Made by a program: the position numbers and the translations under genes. Positions 36,543 through 47,863 of a stretch of 64,000 nucleotides of DNA are shown in pieces; the stretch's first letter is position 1; each line of letters begins with the position of its first letter. The notes under the pieces were generated by a model, which saw only the letters and a program-made list of their open reading frames with translations, searched no databases and had not been told where the DNA came from. This DNA comes from an uncultured Lutibacter sp. (GTDB taxonomy: Bacteria > Bacteroidota > Bacteroidia > Flavobacteriales > Flavobacteriaceae): the NCBI RefSeq assembly GCF_947495725.1, contig NZ_CANLZZ010000003.1, positions 490,341-554,340 of the forward strand, in the 5' to 3' direction.

Positions 36543-38327
36543 ATGTCAGTAGAAGTTACAAGATTATTTGATTTTGCATATTATCAACTCGAAAATTACA
36601 ACCTAAATAAAGCATTTACAACTAAATATAATGGAGAATGGGTTTCTACTTCAACAAAAGAATTTATAAAAAAAGGTAACGAAATTAGCAGAGGTTTATT
36701 AAAACTTGGTATTAAATCTGGTGATAAAATTGCTGTAATTTCTACAAATAATAGAACCGAATGGAATATTTTAGATTTAGGAATTTTGCAAATTGGAGCA
36801 ATTAGTGTTCCAATTTATCCAACTATTACTAAAGATGATTTTGAATATATTTTTAATCATGCCGAAATTACTCATTGCTTTTTGTCCGATAAAGATTTAT
36901 ATAAAAAAGTAAAATCTGTTAAGAAAAACATTCCTACTCTTCAAGAAATTTATTCATTTGACGAAGTTAAAAAATGTAAAAATTGGACTAAAGTTATTGA
37001 ACTTGGTAAAGATGAAACATCTCAAGTCGAAGTTCAAAAAATTATGGACAGCGTTAAACCTGAAGATTTAGCCACCATTATATATACTTCAGGAACAACA
37101 GGAAGGCCAAAAGGTGTTATGCTTTCTCATAATAACATTGTTACAAATGTTATTGACAGTATGCCTAGATTACCTTTAAAATTAGGAGATTTTAAAGCTT
37201 TAAGCTTTTTACCAGTTTGCCATATTTTTGAAAGGATGTTACATTATTTATACCAATATGCCGGATGTTCTATATATTTTGCAGAAGGTATTGATAAAAT
37301 TGGTGATAATTTAAAAGAAATAAAACCTGATTTTATGACTGTAGTTCCTCGTTTACTTGAAAAAGTGTTCGATGGTATTATAAATAAAGGTTCGGAATTA
37401 AAAGGTATAAAAAAAGCACTATTCTTTTGGGCAGTAGATTTAGGTTTAAAATGGAAGCCTTACGAAGCAAATGGGTGGTGGTATTCTAAAAAACTTAAAC
37501 TTGCTAATAAATTAATATTTAGTAAATGGAGAGAAGCTTTAGGTGGTAATTTAAGTACAATGGTATCTGGTAGTGCAGCCTTACAACCTCGATTAGCAAA
37601 AGTATTTGCCGCGGCAGGAATGCCAGTAATGGAAGGCTATGGATTAACCGAAACTTCTCCCGTTGTTGCCGTAAATATGTTAAAAGACAACTTGTTAAAA
37701 GTTGGTACTGTTGGTAAAGCAATTGGAAACGTTGAAGTTAAAATTGCAGACGATGGTGAAATTTTAATAAAAGGTCCAAATGTTATGATGGGATATTATA
37801 AGGATCCCGAAAAAACTGCAAGTGTTATGACTGGAGATTATTTTCATACAGGCGATAAGGGAGAATTAGATTCACAAGGATTTCTAAAAATAACTGGACG
37901 TAAAAAAGAAATTTTTAAAACCTCTGGAGGTAAGTATATTGTTCCTGCATTGTTAGAGAATTCTATGAAAGAATCAAGGTTTATTGATCAAATACTTGTT
38001 ATTGGCGAAGGTCAAAAATTACCAGCAGCTATAATTCAGCCCGCTTTTGATTTTGTTAGAGAATGGGCCAGAATTCATCACGAACCAATTCCTGGCAACA
38101 ATGAAGATTTAATTGCAAATCCACATGTTATTGAAAGAATTGAAAAAGAAATTAAAAAAGGAAATAAAGGTTTTGGTAAATGGGAAACAATTAAAAAATT
38201 TGAATTAACTCCTGATATTTGGGGAATTGAAAATGGACTATTAACTCCTACTATGAAACCAAAAAGAGACGAAATTCTAAAAAAATACAAGCATTTGTAT
38301 AATAAAATATATGAAATTGAAAACTAA
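36543..38327 (+). CDS. Long-chain acyl-CoA ligase (AMP-dependent), copy 2
   Basis: 594 aa paralogue of the preceding gene, aligned without large gaps from TRLFDFAY at the start to LTPTMKPKRDEILKKYKHL at the end, so the pair is a tandem duplication. Motifs: YTSGTTGRPKGVMLSH, LPVCHIFERM, EGYGLTETSPVVAVN, FHTGDKGELDSQGFLKITGRKKEIFKTSGGKY. Insertions and conservation look normal and both copies appear functional. The 81-nt gap between the two carries no terminator, so they are probably co-transcribed. A terminator follows 28 nt after its stop. Confidence 0.92.
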   Translation: MSVEVTRLFDFAYYQLENYNLNKAFTTKYNGEWVSTSTKEFIKKGNEISRGLLKLGIKSGDKIAVISTNNRTEWNILDLGILQIGAISVPIYPTITKDDFEYIFNHAEITHCFLSDKDLYKKVKSVKKNIPTLQEIYSFDEVKKCKNWTKVIELGKDETSQVEVQKIMDSVKPEDLATIIYTSGTTGRPKGVMLSHNNIVTNVIDSMPRLPLKLGDFKALSFLPVCHIFERMLHYLYQYAGCSIYFAEGIDKIGDNLKEIKPDFMTVVPRLLEKVFDGIINKGSELKGIKKALFFWAVDLGLKWKPYEANGWWYSKKLKLANKLIFSKWREALGGNLSTMVSGSAALQPRLAKVFAAAGMPVMEGYGLTETSPVVAVNMLKDNLLKVGTVGKAIGNVEVKIADDGEILIKGPNVMMGYYKDPEKTASVMTGDYFHTGDKGELDSQGFLKITGRKKEIFKTSGGKYIVPALLENSMKESRFIDQILVIGEGQKLPAAIIQPAFDFVREWARIHHEPIPGNNEDLIANPHVIERIEKEIKKGNKGFGKWETIKKFELTPDIWGIENGLLTPTMKPKRDEILKKYKHLYNKIYEIEN

Positions 38328-38346
38328 AAAATAGCGCTTAGCTTAA

Positions 38347-38541
38347 CTATCTATAAAACTCTAGTCTGTAATTGGCTGGAGTTTTTTTTGTAAACATTTT
38401 AAATTGTCTGTAAAAAAACGAAAGATTTGGATAACCTGTTTCATAAGCAATTTGTTCAACTGAACCCTCCGTTTCTTTAAGTAATTCACAAGCCTTACTT
38501 ATTATGCATTGTTCACACGCATCTATGAAAGAATTATACAA
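38347..38541 (-). pseudogene. Remnant of an AraC-family regulator
   Basis: 64 codons matching only the second helix-turn-helix of AraC/XylS DNA-binding domains (SFIDACEQCIISKACELL, SVEQIAYETGYPNLSFFYRQ, FKMFTKKTPANYR). The sensor domain and first helix-turn-helix are missing; the same frame continues upstream without AraC-like sequence. The TTG at 38541 is not a convincing start. The acyl-CoA ligase terminator overlaps its 3' end. Most likely a decayed gene. Confidence 0.75.
38355..38389 (+). terminator. Terminator after the acyl-CoA ligases
   Basis: AAAACTCTAG (38355-38364) pairs over 10 bp with CTGGAGTTTT (38376-38385), followed by a T-run. It lies inside the 3' end of the antisense AraC remnant. 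Confidence 0.75.
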
Positions 38542-38674
38542 TGAAATTGGAAAAGATATTGCATCTGCATATCCTCCATATTTAATGAAAGAAGTAATTC
38601 CAAAAATAAAAAATGTAGTATTAGAAAGGTTAAATGCTGTTAACTTGGAAAAACTGTTGATAAAAAATATTTAA
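38504..38674 (+). CDS. Small ORF of unknown function
   Basis: 56 codons (or 49 from ATG at 38525): MKELYNEIGKDIASAYPPYL then MKEVIPKIKNVVLERLNAVN, ending in LEKLLIKNI. Composition is protein-like (mixed charged and aliphatic residues, a Pro-Pro turn), more so than its antisense frame. I recognise no family. It overlaps the AraC remnant antisense and is followed by a plus-strand terminator at 38708. It could be a real small protein or the tail of a lost gene. Confidence 0.25.
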   Translation: MHCSHASMKELYNEIGKDIASAYPPYLMKEVIPKIKNVVLERLNAVNLEKLLIKNI

Positions 38675-38707
38675 TTCAAAAAAAACATAATACAATTAAG
38701 TTATAAG

Positions 38708-38746
38708 CAAGGTTGCGAATTCATATTCCGTAATCTTGTTTTTTTA
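38708..38746 (+). terminator. Intrinsic terminator before dnaX
   Basis: CAAGGTTGCG (38708-38717) pairs with CGTAATCTTG (38729-38738), allowing G-U, followed by seven T. It would end any transcript of the small ORF at 38504. Confidence 0.6.
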
Positions 38747-38779
38747 TTTAATAAAATGAGACTTTCCCAATTGTTTTTA

Positions 38780-38787
38780 TATTTTTG
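38780..38787 (+). promoter_or_regulatory. -7 box of dnaX
   Basis: TATTTTTG fits TAnnTTTG and lies 22 nt before the dnaX start; no clear -33 TTG. Confidence 0.4.
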
Positions 38788-38809
38788 TAACACAACGAAA
38801 TTTTATTAA

Positions 38810-40519
38810 ATGGAACAATTTATAGTATCAGCACGTAAATACAGACCCCAAACTTTTGAGGATGTTGTAGGGCAAAAAGCCATTACAAATACGTTAGATA
38901 ATGCTATAAAAAGTAACCATTTAGCGCAAGCTTTATTATTTACTGGACCACGAGGAGTTGGTAAAACAACTTGCGCCAGAATTTTAGCAAAAAAAATCAA
39001 TGAAAATGCAGGAGAAACTAGTGAAGATGATTTTGCTTTCAATATTTTTGAATTAGATGCTGCATCTAACAATTCAGTAGATGATATTCGAAATTTAACC
39101 GATCAGGTTCGTATTCCACCACAAACAGGAAAATATAAAGTTTATATTATTGATGAGGTTCATATGCTATCTCAGGCAGCATTTAATGCTTTTTTAAAAA
39201 CATTAGAAGAACCACCAGCACATGCCATCTTTATTTTAGCAACAACCGAAAAACATAAAATTATACCAACTATACTTTCTAGATGTCAAATATTCGATTT
39301 TAAACGAATTGGAGTTATTGATGCAAAAGAATATTTGGCTAAAATTGCTGTCCAAGAAAATGTAAATGCGGAAGACGATGCTTTACATATTATTGCTCAA
39401 AAAGCAGATGGAGCAATGCGTGATGCTTTATCTATTTTCGATAGAGTTGTTAGTTTCTCGGGTAATGAACTTACTCGTAAAGCTGTTACTGAAAATTTAA
39501 ATGTTTTAGATTATGATGAATATTTTAAAACAACCGATTTATTATTAGAAAATAAAATACCTGAAGTTTTAATTCATTTTAATACAATTTTATCAAAAGG
39601 ATTTGAAGGTCAGCATTTTATAAGTGGCCTTGCGTCTCATTTCAGAGATTTACTAGTAGCTAAAGATAAAATTACACTAGATTTATTAGAAGTTGGAGAT
39701 AATGCCAAAAAGAATTATTTAGAACAATCTAAAAAATGTGATATTAGATTTTTATTGCAAGCTATTGATATGGCAAATGATTGCGATTTAAAATATAAAA
39801 GCAGCAAAAATCAACGTCTATTAGTTGAACTAACTTTAATGCAATTAGCCTCCATTACTTTCGATGGAGAAAAAAAAAACAATAAACCCTACATAATTGC
39901 GGCTATTCATTTTCAAAATAAAATTAAAAGAAAATCACAATCTAAACCTGCATTAGTTAAAAAAGAAATTGAGCCAGCAAAAGTTGTACCTTCAAAAGTT
40001 GTAACTAAAACAACTGCGGAAAAACAAGAACTTCCAAAACCTAAATTTGAAGTTAAAACAACAAGAAGAAGATCTGCACTTTCATTAAAAAGTATCAATC
40101 GAAAAAAAGAGCTTGAAACTTTGGAGGTTGAATATGACCAGGTTGAAGGCTTACCAACTGATGATTTTGACCAAAATAAAGTTATATTAATTTGGAATAA
40201 ATATTCTGAAATACTTAAGGAAAAGGGTAAAAAAAGTTTAATGTCTGTATTAAATGCAAATACTCCTAAAGTTGAAGGTAATAATATTTTATTCGAACTT
40301 CCAAATCATTTAATGAAGGATCAATTGTTACAAGGAAAACACCCTTTATTAAAATATATTAGAGAAGGTTTAAATAATTTTAAAGTTGATATTGTAGTTA
40401 AGGTAAATGAAGTAGAAATGAAAAAATATGCCTATACACCTCAAGAAAAATATGTAAAGTTTAGAGAAAAAAACAAGGCAATTGATTTATTGAAAAAAAC
40501 ATTCGATTTAGATTTATAA
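38810..40519 (+). CDS. dnaX: DNA polymerase III subunit gamma/tau
   Basis: 569 aa clamp-loader ATPase. AAA+ motifs: GPRGVGKTTCARILAKK (Walker A), IIDEVHMLSQAAFNAFLKTLEEPP (Walker B), sensor 1 LATTEKHKIIPTILSRCQ with the SRC arginine finger, and GAMRDALSIFDRVVSF. The zinc-binding cysteine module that normally sits between Walker A and the DAASNN segment is missing: only about 18 residues, no Cys, link the two. A Lys/Pro-rich linker (about 370-440) separates the ATPase from a C-terminal polymerase-interacting region. I see no obvious programmed-frameshift hairpin. Head of a plus-strand run with miaE and others. Confidence 0.95.
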   Translation: MEQFIVSARKYRPQTFEDVVGQKAITNTLDNAIKSNHLAQALLFTGPRGVGKTTCARILAKKINENAGETSEDDFAFNIFELDAASNNSVDDIRNLTDQVRIPPQTGKYKVYIIDEVHMLSQAAFNAFLKTLEEPPAHAIFILATTEKHKIIPTILSRCQIFDFKRIGVIDAKEYLAKIAVQENVNAEDDALHIIAQKADGAMRDALSIFDRVVSFSGNELTRKAVTENLNVLDYDEYFKTTDLLLENKIPEVLIHFNTILSKGFEGQHFISGLASHFRDLLVAKDKITLDLLEVGDNAKKNYLEQSKKCDIRFLLQAIDMANDCDLKYKSSKNQRLLVELTLMQLASITFDGEKKNNKPYIIAAIHFQNKIKRKSQSKPALVKKEIEPAKVVPSKVVTKTTAEKQELPKPKFEVKTTRRRSALSLKSINRKKELETLEVEYDQVEGLPTDDFDQNKVILIWNKYSEILKEKGKKSLMSVLNANTPKVEGNNILFELPNHLMKDQLLQGKHPLLKYIREGLNNFKVDIVVKVNEVEMKKYAYTPQEKYVKFREKNKAIDLLKKTFDLDL

Positions 40520-40550
40520 TAATTAAAAATTAGAAAATTCATTACAGATT

Positions 40551-41135
40551 ATGATGCTAGGACTACAGTTTGAAACCGAAACTTCTTGGGCAGAAATTGC
40601 CAAAAATAATTTGCAGCAAATCTTAACCGATCACGCATATGCCGAACAAAAAGCATCTGCAAATGCAACATCTATAATTATTAATTATTCTGAAGAAACA
40701 GAATTAGTGCAAGAAATGGCGCTTATTGCTATTGAAGAAATGGAACATTTTAAAATGGTACACGATATTATGGTTAAGCGCGGAATGGTTTTAGGCAGAC
40801 AAAATAAAAATGATTACGCAGCTCATCTTCAAAAGTATTTTCCAAAAACAAAAGATCGTTTAGAAAGTTTAATTCAGCGTTTGTTGGTCGCGGCTTTAAT
40901 TGAAGCTAGAAGTTGTGAACGTTTTAAAGTTTTTGCAAACAATATGAAAGATGAAGAATTATCTAAATTTTATCTAGATTTAATGGCTTCAGAAGCAAAT
41001 CATTACACTACTTTTTTAAAATTTGCTCGAAAATATCAAGATCGAGAAATTGTAGACAAAAAATGGAAGGCACTATTAAAATATGAGGCCGATTTTATGA
41101 AGGAAAGAGGAATTAAAGCAAAAGTACACGGTTAA
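40551..41135 (+). CDS. miaE: tRNA-(ms2io6A)-hydroxylase MiaE-like
   Basis: 194 aa non-haem di-iron protein. Ferritin-like four-helix layout with two Glu-x2-His type sites: DHAYAEQKASANA, ALIAIEEMEHFKMV, LIEARSCERFKVFA and ASEANHYTTFL. This matches MiaE, which hydroxylates the isopentenyl side chain of modified A37 in tRNA using oxygen. Either of two adjacent ATGs (40551, 40554) could be the start. The last base of its stop codon is the first base of the next gene's ATG, so the two are translationally coupled. MnmE downstream also modifies tRNA anticodon loops. Confidence 0.88.
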   Translation: MMLGLQFETETSWAEIAKNNLQQILTDHAYAEQKASANATSIIINYSEETELVQEMALIAIEEMEHFKMVHDIMVKRGMVLGRQNKNDYAAHLQKYFPKTKDRLESLIQRLLVAALIEARSCERFKVFANNMKDEELSKFYLDLMASEANHYTTFLKFARKYQDREIVDKKWKALLKYEADFMKERGIKAKVHG

Positions 41136-41788
41136 TGAGCGTCTTAAACTCCTACAAAACTGTTATTTGGGATTGGAATGGTACACTTTTAAACGATGTT
41201 CAATTATGTATTGACATTGTAAATGAGTTTTTACAAATCCAAAATAAAACTAAACTTAACAAAGAAAGCTATCAAAACGTATTTGATTTTCCAATAGTTG
41301 ATTATTATAAAGCAGCTGGATTAGATTTTGAACAAAATTCATTTGAAGAACTTACTTATAAGTTTATATATAAATACAATTCAAACGTTTTAAAACAATC
41401 ACTTCACAACAGTGCTCTTGAAGTACTTGACTATTGTAAAAAGAACAATAAAAATCAATATATACTTACCGCAGCAAATGAAAAAGATGTTTTGCAATTT
41501 GTAAATAAATTTAAAATTGAAAACTATTTCAAACAAATTACCGGTTTAAATAATTACAAAGCTGAAAGTAAAACAAACATTGGCATTAAACTAATGAACT
41601 TAGAACAAATTTGCACAAATTCAACAGTATTAATTGGAGATACCACACATGATTTTGATGTTGCCCAGCATTTAAATATTGACTGTATATTAATTGCTGA
41701 TGGCCATCAAAATAAAGAGAAATTAAAATCTAAATCGAGTAATAATACTGTTATTATGTCTTCATTAAAAGAATTATTATATGTTTAG
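41135..41788 (+). CDS. HAD-superfamily hydrolase, phosphoglycolate-phosphatase-like
   Basis: 217 aa. HAD motif I is DWNGTLL: the nucleophile Asp is present, but the usual second Asp is Asn, a variant I know from phosphatases of this subgroup. YILTAANEK supplies the motif II region and LIGDTTHDFDVAQ the motif IV acidic pair. An alpha-helical cap lies at about residues 20-80. Probably a cytoplasmic small-molecule phosphatase; substrate unknown. It overlaps miaE by 1 nt and the next gene by 8 nt. Confidence 0.85.
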   Translation: MSVLNSYKTVIWDWNGTLLNDVQLCIDIVNEFLQIQNKTKLNKESYQNVFDFPIVDYYKAAGLDFEQNSFEELTYKFIYKYNSNVLKQSLHNSALEVLDYCKKNNKNQYILTAANEKDVLQFVNKFKIENYFKQITGLNNYKAESKTNIGIKLMNLEQICTNSTVLIGDTTHDFDVAQHLNIDCILIADGHQNKEKLKSKSSNNTVIMSSLKELLYV

Positions 41789-42221
41789 CAAAGAAGAATC
41801 GGCATTATTAAGAAAAGAATTTTGGACCAGTTTTGGAAAATCCTTTCCAAGAAAATGGTTACTATACAATACACAAATTAAGGATTTTAATTTTAAGTTT
41901 GTAGCTAACAAATCAGAAGCAATGGTTTGTTTAGATATTGAATCGTTCGATAAAACAAAAAATGAATTGCTTTTTGAACAAGTTTTAGAATTAAAGAATA
42001 ATTTAATTGAAGATTATTTACCAGATGCTATATTTGATGAATTATACCCTTTGGAAAGTGGAAAAATAATTCATAGAATCTATGTAAAATATAATGGTGA
42101 ATTTAATATTCATAACAAAAATACCTGGCAAGGTGTTTACTTATTTTTTAATGAAGCTATGCATCAATTTGAAGAATTCTATGAAGATTTTGAAGATTTT
42201 ATTAAAAGAGCCATTTATTAA
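41781..42221 (+). CDS. DUF4268 domain protein
   Basis: 146 aa conserved hypothetical: LRKEFWTSFGKSF at the start, WLLYNTQIKDFNFKF, the central strand MVCLDIES and GKIIHRIYVKY resemble the DUF4268 family found mainly in Bacteroidetes. No signal peptide, membrane segment or known catalytic motif. It overlaps the HAD gene by 8 nt (translational coupling) and ends 75 nt before mnmE. Function unknown. Confidence 0.75.
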   Translation: MFSKEESALLRKEFWTSFGKSFPRKWLLYNTQIKDFNFKFVANKSEAMVCLDIESFDKTKNELLFEQVLELKNNLIEDYLPDAIFDELYPLESGKIIHRIYVKYNGEFNIHNKNTWQGVYLFFNEAMHQFEEFYEDFEDFIKRAIY

Positions 42222-42284
42222 AAAGTAGAATTTACTTGTTGGTTTTCATTTTATAAAGTATAAAATTCTCATCTAAAAAATCCC

Positions 42285-42292
42285 TACTTTTG
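42285..42292 (+). promoter_or_regulatory. -7 box directly before mnmE
   Basis: TACTTTTG, an exact TAnnTTTG match, ends only 4 nt before the mnmE ATG. If used, the mRNA would have almost no leader. Confidence 0.45.
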
Positions 42293-42296
42293 CACT

Positions 42297-43682
42297 ATGA
42301 ATTCTATTAAAAATGATACAATTATTGCTTTGGCAACATCGGCTGGTGTTGGTGCAATTGCCGTTATAAGGCTTTCAGGCCTAAATGCTATCGAAATTGT
42401 AAACAAGCACTTTAAATCTAAATTTGGAAAAAAAGAATTAACTACAGTAAAATCACATACAATTCACTTAGGAAACATTGTTGATAATGACCGAATTATA
42501 GACGAAGTTTTGGTATCTATTTTTAAAAATCCCAATTCATATACGGGTGAGAATGTAGTAGAAATAAATTGTCATGGATCGGTTTATATTCAACAAGAAA
42601 TAATTCAACTATTTATAAAAGAAGGAGTTAGAAATGCCGATGCCGGAGAATTTACGCTTCGTGCTTTTTTAAATGGTAAAATGGATTTAAGTCAGGCTGA
42701 AGCTGTAGCCGATTTAATTTCTTCAACCTCGGCTGCCTCTCATCAAGTTGCTTTACAACAAATGCGTGGTGGTTTTAGTACCGAAATAGAAAATTTACGT
42801 CAACAATTATTAAATTTTGCTAGTTTAATTGAATTAGAATTAGATTTTGCTGAAGAAGATGTTGAATTTGCAGATAGAACCGAATTTACCAATTTAATTA
42901 ATAAAATTAGTATAGTTTTAAAACGTTTAATTGATTCATTTGCATTAGGAAACGTGTTAAAAAACGGAATTCCAGTTGCAATAGTTGGTGAACCTAACGT
43001 TGGCAAATCAACCTTATTAAATGCACTTTTAAATGAAGATAAAGCAATTGTAAGTCATATTGCAGGAACTACAAGAGATTCAATTGAAGACGAAATAAAT
43101 ATTGAAGGTGTTGCTTATCGTTTTATTGATACCGCAGGTATAAGAAATACTGAAGATTTTGTTGAAAATATTGGAATTAAAAAAACTTTTGAAAATATTG
43201 AAAAAGCACAATTAGTATTGCATTTAATTGATGCTTCTAAAATAATTTTTCTTGAAAAAAGTATTAAAGAATTAAAAGAAAAATATCCTTCTAAAAAAAT
43301 ATTAACAATTGTAAATAAAGCTGATTTACTAACTGAAAATGACATTTCAAAACTAAATTCTCAATTCTCAGATTTATTAATTCTATCCGCAAAACAAAAA
43401 TCAGGAATTGAAGAATTAACAAATACATTAACGCAATTAGCAAATAAAGGTGCGTTAAGTAATAATGAAACTATAGTTAGTAATTCCCGTCATTTTGAAG
43501 CTTTAAATAATGCTTATAACTCTATAAAGGAAGTTCAAAAAGGATTGGAAGCTCAAATAAGTACTGATTTATTTGCAATTGATATTAGACAAGCTTTATT
43601 TCATTTAGGAGAAATTACAGGTGAAGTGACCACTGAAGATTTGTTAGGTAATATTTTTGCTAATTTCTGTATCGGAAAGTAA
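42297..43682 (+). CDS. mnmE: tRNA uridine-5-carboxymethylaminomethyl modification GTPase
   Basis: 461 aa. With MnmG it modifies U34 of certain tRNAs. N-terminal folate-binding domain (TIIALATSAGVGAIAVIRLSG, NPNSYTGENVVEINCHG), helical domain with DFAEEDVEF, inserted G domain: GEPNVGKSTLLNALL (G1), GTTRDSIED (G2), DTAGIR (G3), NKAD (G4), LSAK (G5), and the invariant C-terminal FCIGK whose Cys is needed for activity. Complete and of normal length. Confidence 0.98.
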   Translation: MNSIKNDTIIALATSAGVGAIAVIRLSGLNAIEIVNKHFKSKFGKKELTTVKSHTIHLGNIVDNDRIIDEVLVSIFKNPNSYTGENVVEINCHGSVYIQQEIIQLFIKEGVRNADAGEFTLRAFLNGKMDLSQAEAVADLISSTSAASHQVALQQMRGGFSTEIENLRQQLLNFASLIELELDFAEEDVEFADRTEFTNLINKISIVLKRLIDSFALGNVLKNGIPVAIVGEPNVGKSTLLNALLNEDKAIVSHIAGTTRDSIEDEINIEGVAYRFIDTAGIRNTEDFVENIGIKKTFENIEKAQLVLHLIDASKIIFLEKSIKELKEKYPSKKILTIVNKADLLTENDISKLNSQFSDLLILSAKQKSGIEELTNTLTQLANKGALSNNETIVSNSRHFEALNNAYNSIKEVQKGLEAQISTDLFAIDIRQALFHLGEITGEVTTEDLLGNIFANFCIGK

Positions 43683-43747
43683 AATCGTTTCCAATAAATG
43701 ATAATAAACTTTAAATTTCTACAGAAATACATAATTTCTAAAAAAAA

Positions 43748-43778
43748 CAAAACCCAACTGAAAAAACAGTTGGGTTTT
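43748..43778. terminator. Bidirectional terminator
   Basis: Perfect stem AAAACCCAACTG / CAGTTGGGTTTT with a six-A loop, flanked by A-run and T-run, between convergent mnmE and the nitroreductase. Confidence 0.92.
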
Positions 43779-43800
43779 TAATTCATTTTAATTTTTAAGC

Positions 43801-44460
43801 TTAAAGCACTTCAATAATATCTTTCTGAGCTAAACGTGCTTTTGGCAAACCAAAGTTATAATCCTCCGACTTTTTGTGATAACCCATTGCAATAGCAAAA
43901 GTACATTCATAGCCTTCAAATTCTTTAGCAAAAATTTCACCAATAGCTTTGGAATCCACGCCTTCCATTGGAGTTGAATCAATTCCTAAACGTGTTAAAG
44001 TATGTAATAAATTACCTAAAGCTATATATGTTTGTGCCTTTGTCCAATTTCCATTAAAACCATTTTCATCTGAATTTAATTCTGCAAAAGCAAATGCACC
44101 ATTAAGCATATCTTCTGCTCTTTCTTGTGGTAAATGACCCGATGAAACTTCAACATCTACAACTTTTTTATAATCCTCTTTGGTATAGTGTGTTTTATTT
44201 CCAAATAAAATACAATGGGACGCTTTTGTTGCGTGGTGTTGGTTAAACTGAAAATTGTTTTCGAATGTTTTTGAGAAGCGTTGTTTGGCCTCATCACTTT
44301 CAATAACTACAAATTTCCAAGGTTGCGAATTAATTGAAGAAGCACTCATACGCAAAGCTTCTTTAATCACTTGCATATCTTCTGTTGAAATACGCTTTGT
44401 TTCATCGTACATTTTGGTTGTATAACGCCAGTTAAGGTCTTTTATAATTTGATTCTCCAT
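43801..44460 (-). CDS. Nitroreductase-family NAD(P)H-dependent oxidoreductase
   Basis: 219 aa FMN-dependent dimer-forming family. Blocks: RYTTKMYDETKRIS (the RRSxRxF position is divergent), LRMSASSINSQPWKFVVIES, WTKAQTYIALGNLLHTLTRLGIDSTPMEG (FMN and dimer contact) and FAIAMGYHKKSEDYN. It resembles NfsB/dihydropteridine-reductase-like nitroreductases. It may reduce quinones or nitro compounds; the physiological substrate is unknown. It ends at the shared terminator and has no operon partner. Confidence 0.88.
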   Translation of the reverse strand: MENQIIKDLNWRYTTKMYDETKRISTEDMQVIKEALRMSASSINSQPWKFVVIESDEAKQRFSKTFENNFQFNQHHATKASHCILFGNKTHYTKEDYKKVVDVEVSSGHLPQERAEDMLNGAFAFAELNSDENGFNGNWTKAQTYIALGNLLHTLTRLGIDSTPMEGVDSKAIGEIFAKEFEGYECTFAIAMGYHKKSEDYNFGLPKARLAQKDIIEVL

Positions 44461-44621
44461 TTTTAATCTATTTTTTTAAACTTGTATTTACTTATTCTCT
44501 GTTTAATTGAGATACAAAAATGTAGCTTTTAAACTAACAAAAAAAGGTAAATTTCATATATAAAATGGTAAAAAACGAAGTTATTTTATTACCAATTATT
44601 CTTTCACTAATTTTTATCTTG

Positions 44622-47858
<3,237 letters not shown>

Positions 47859-47863
47859 CTATA

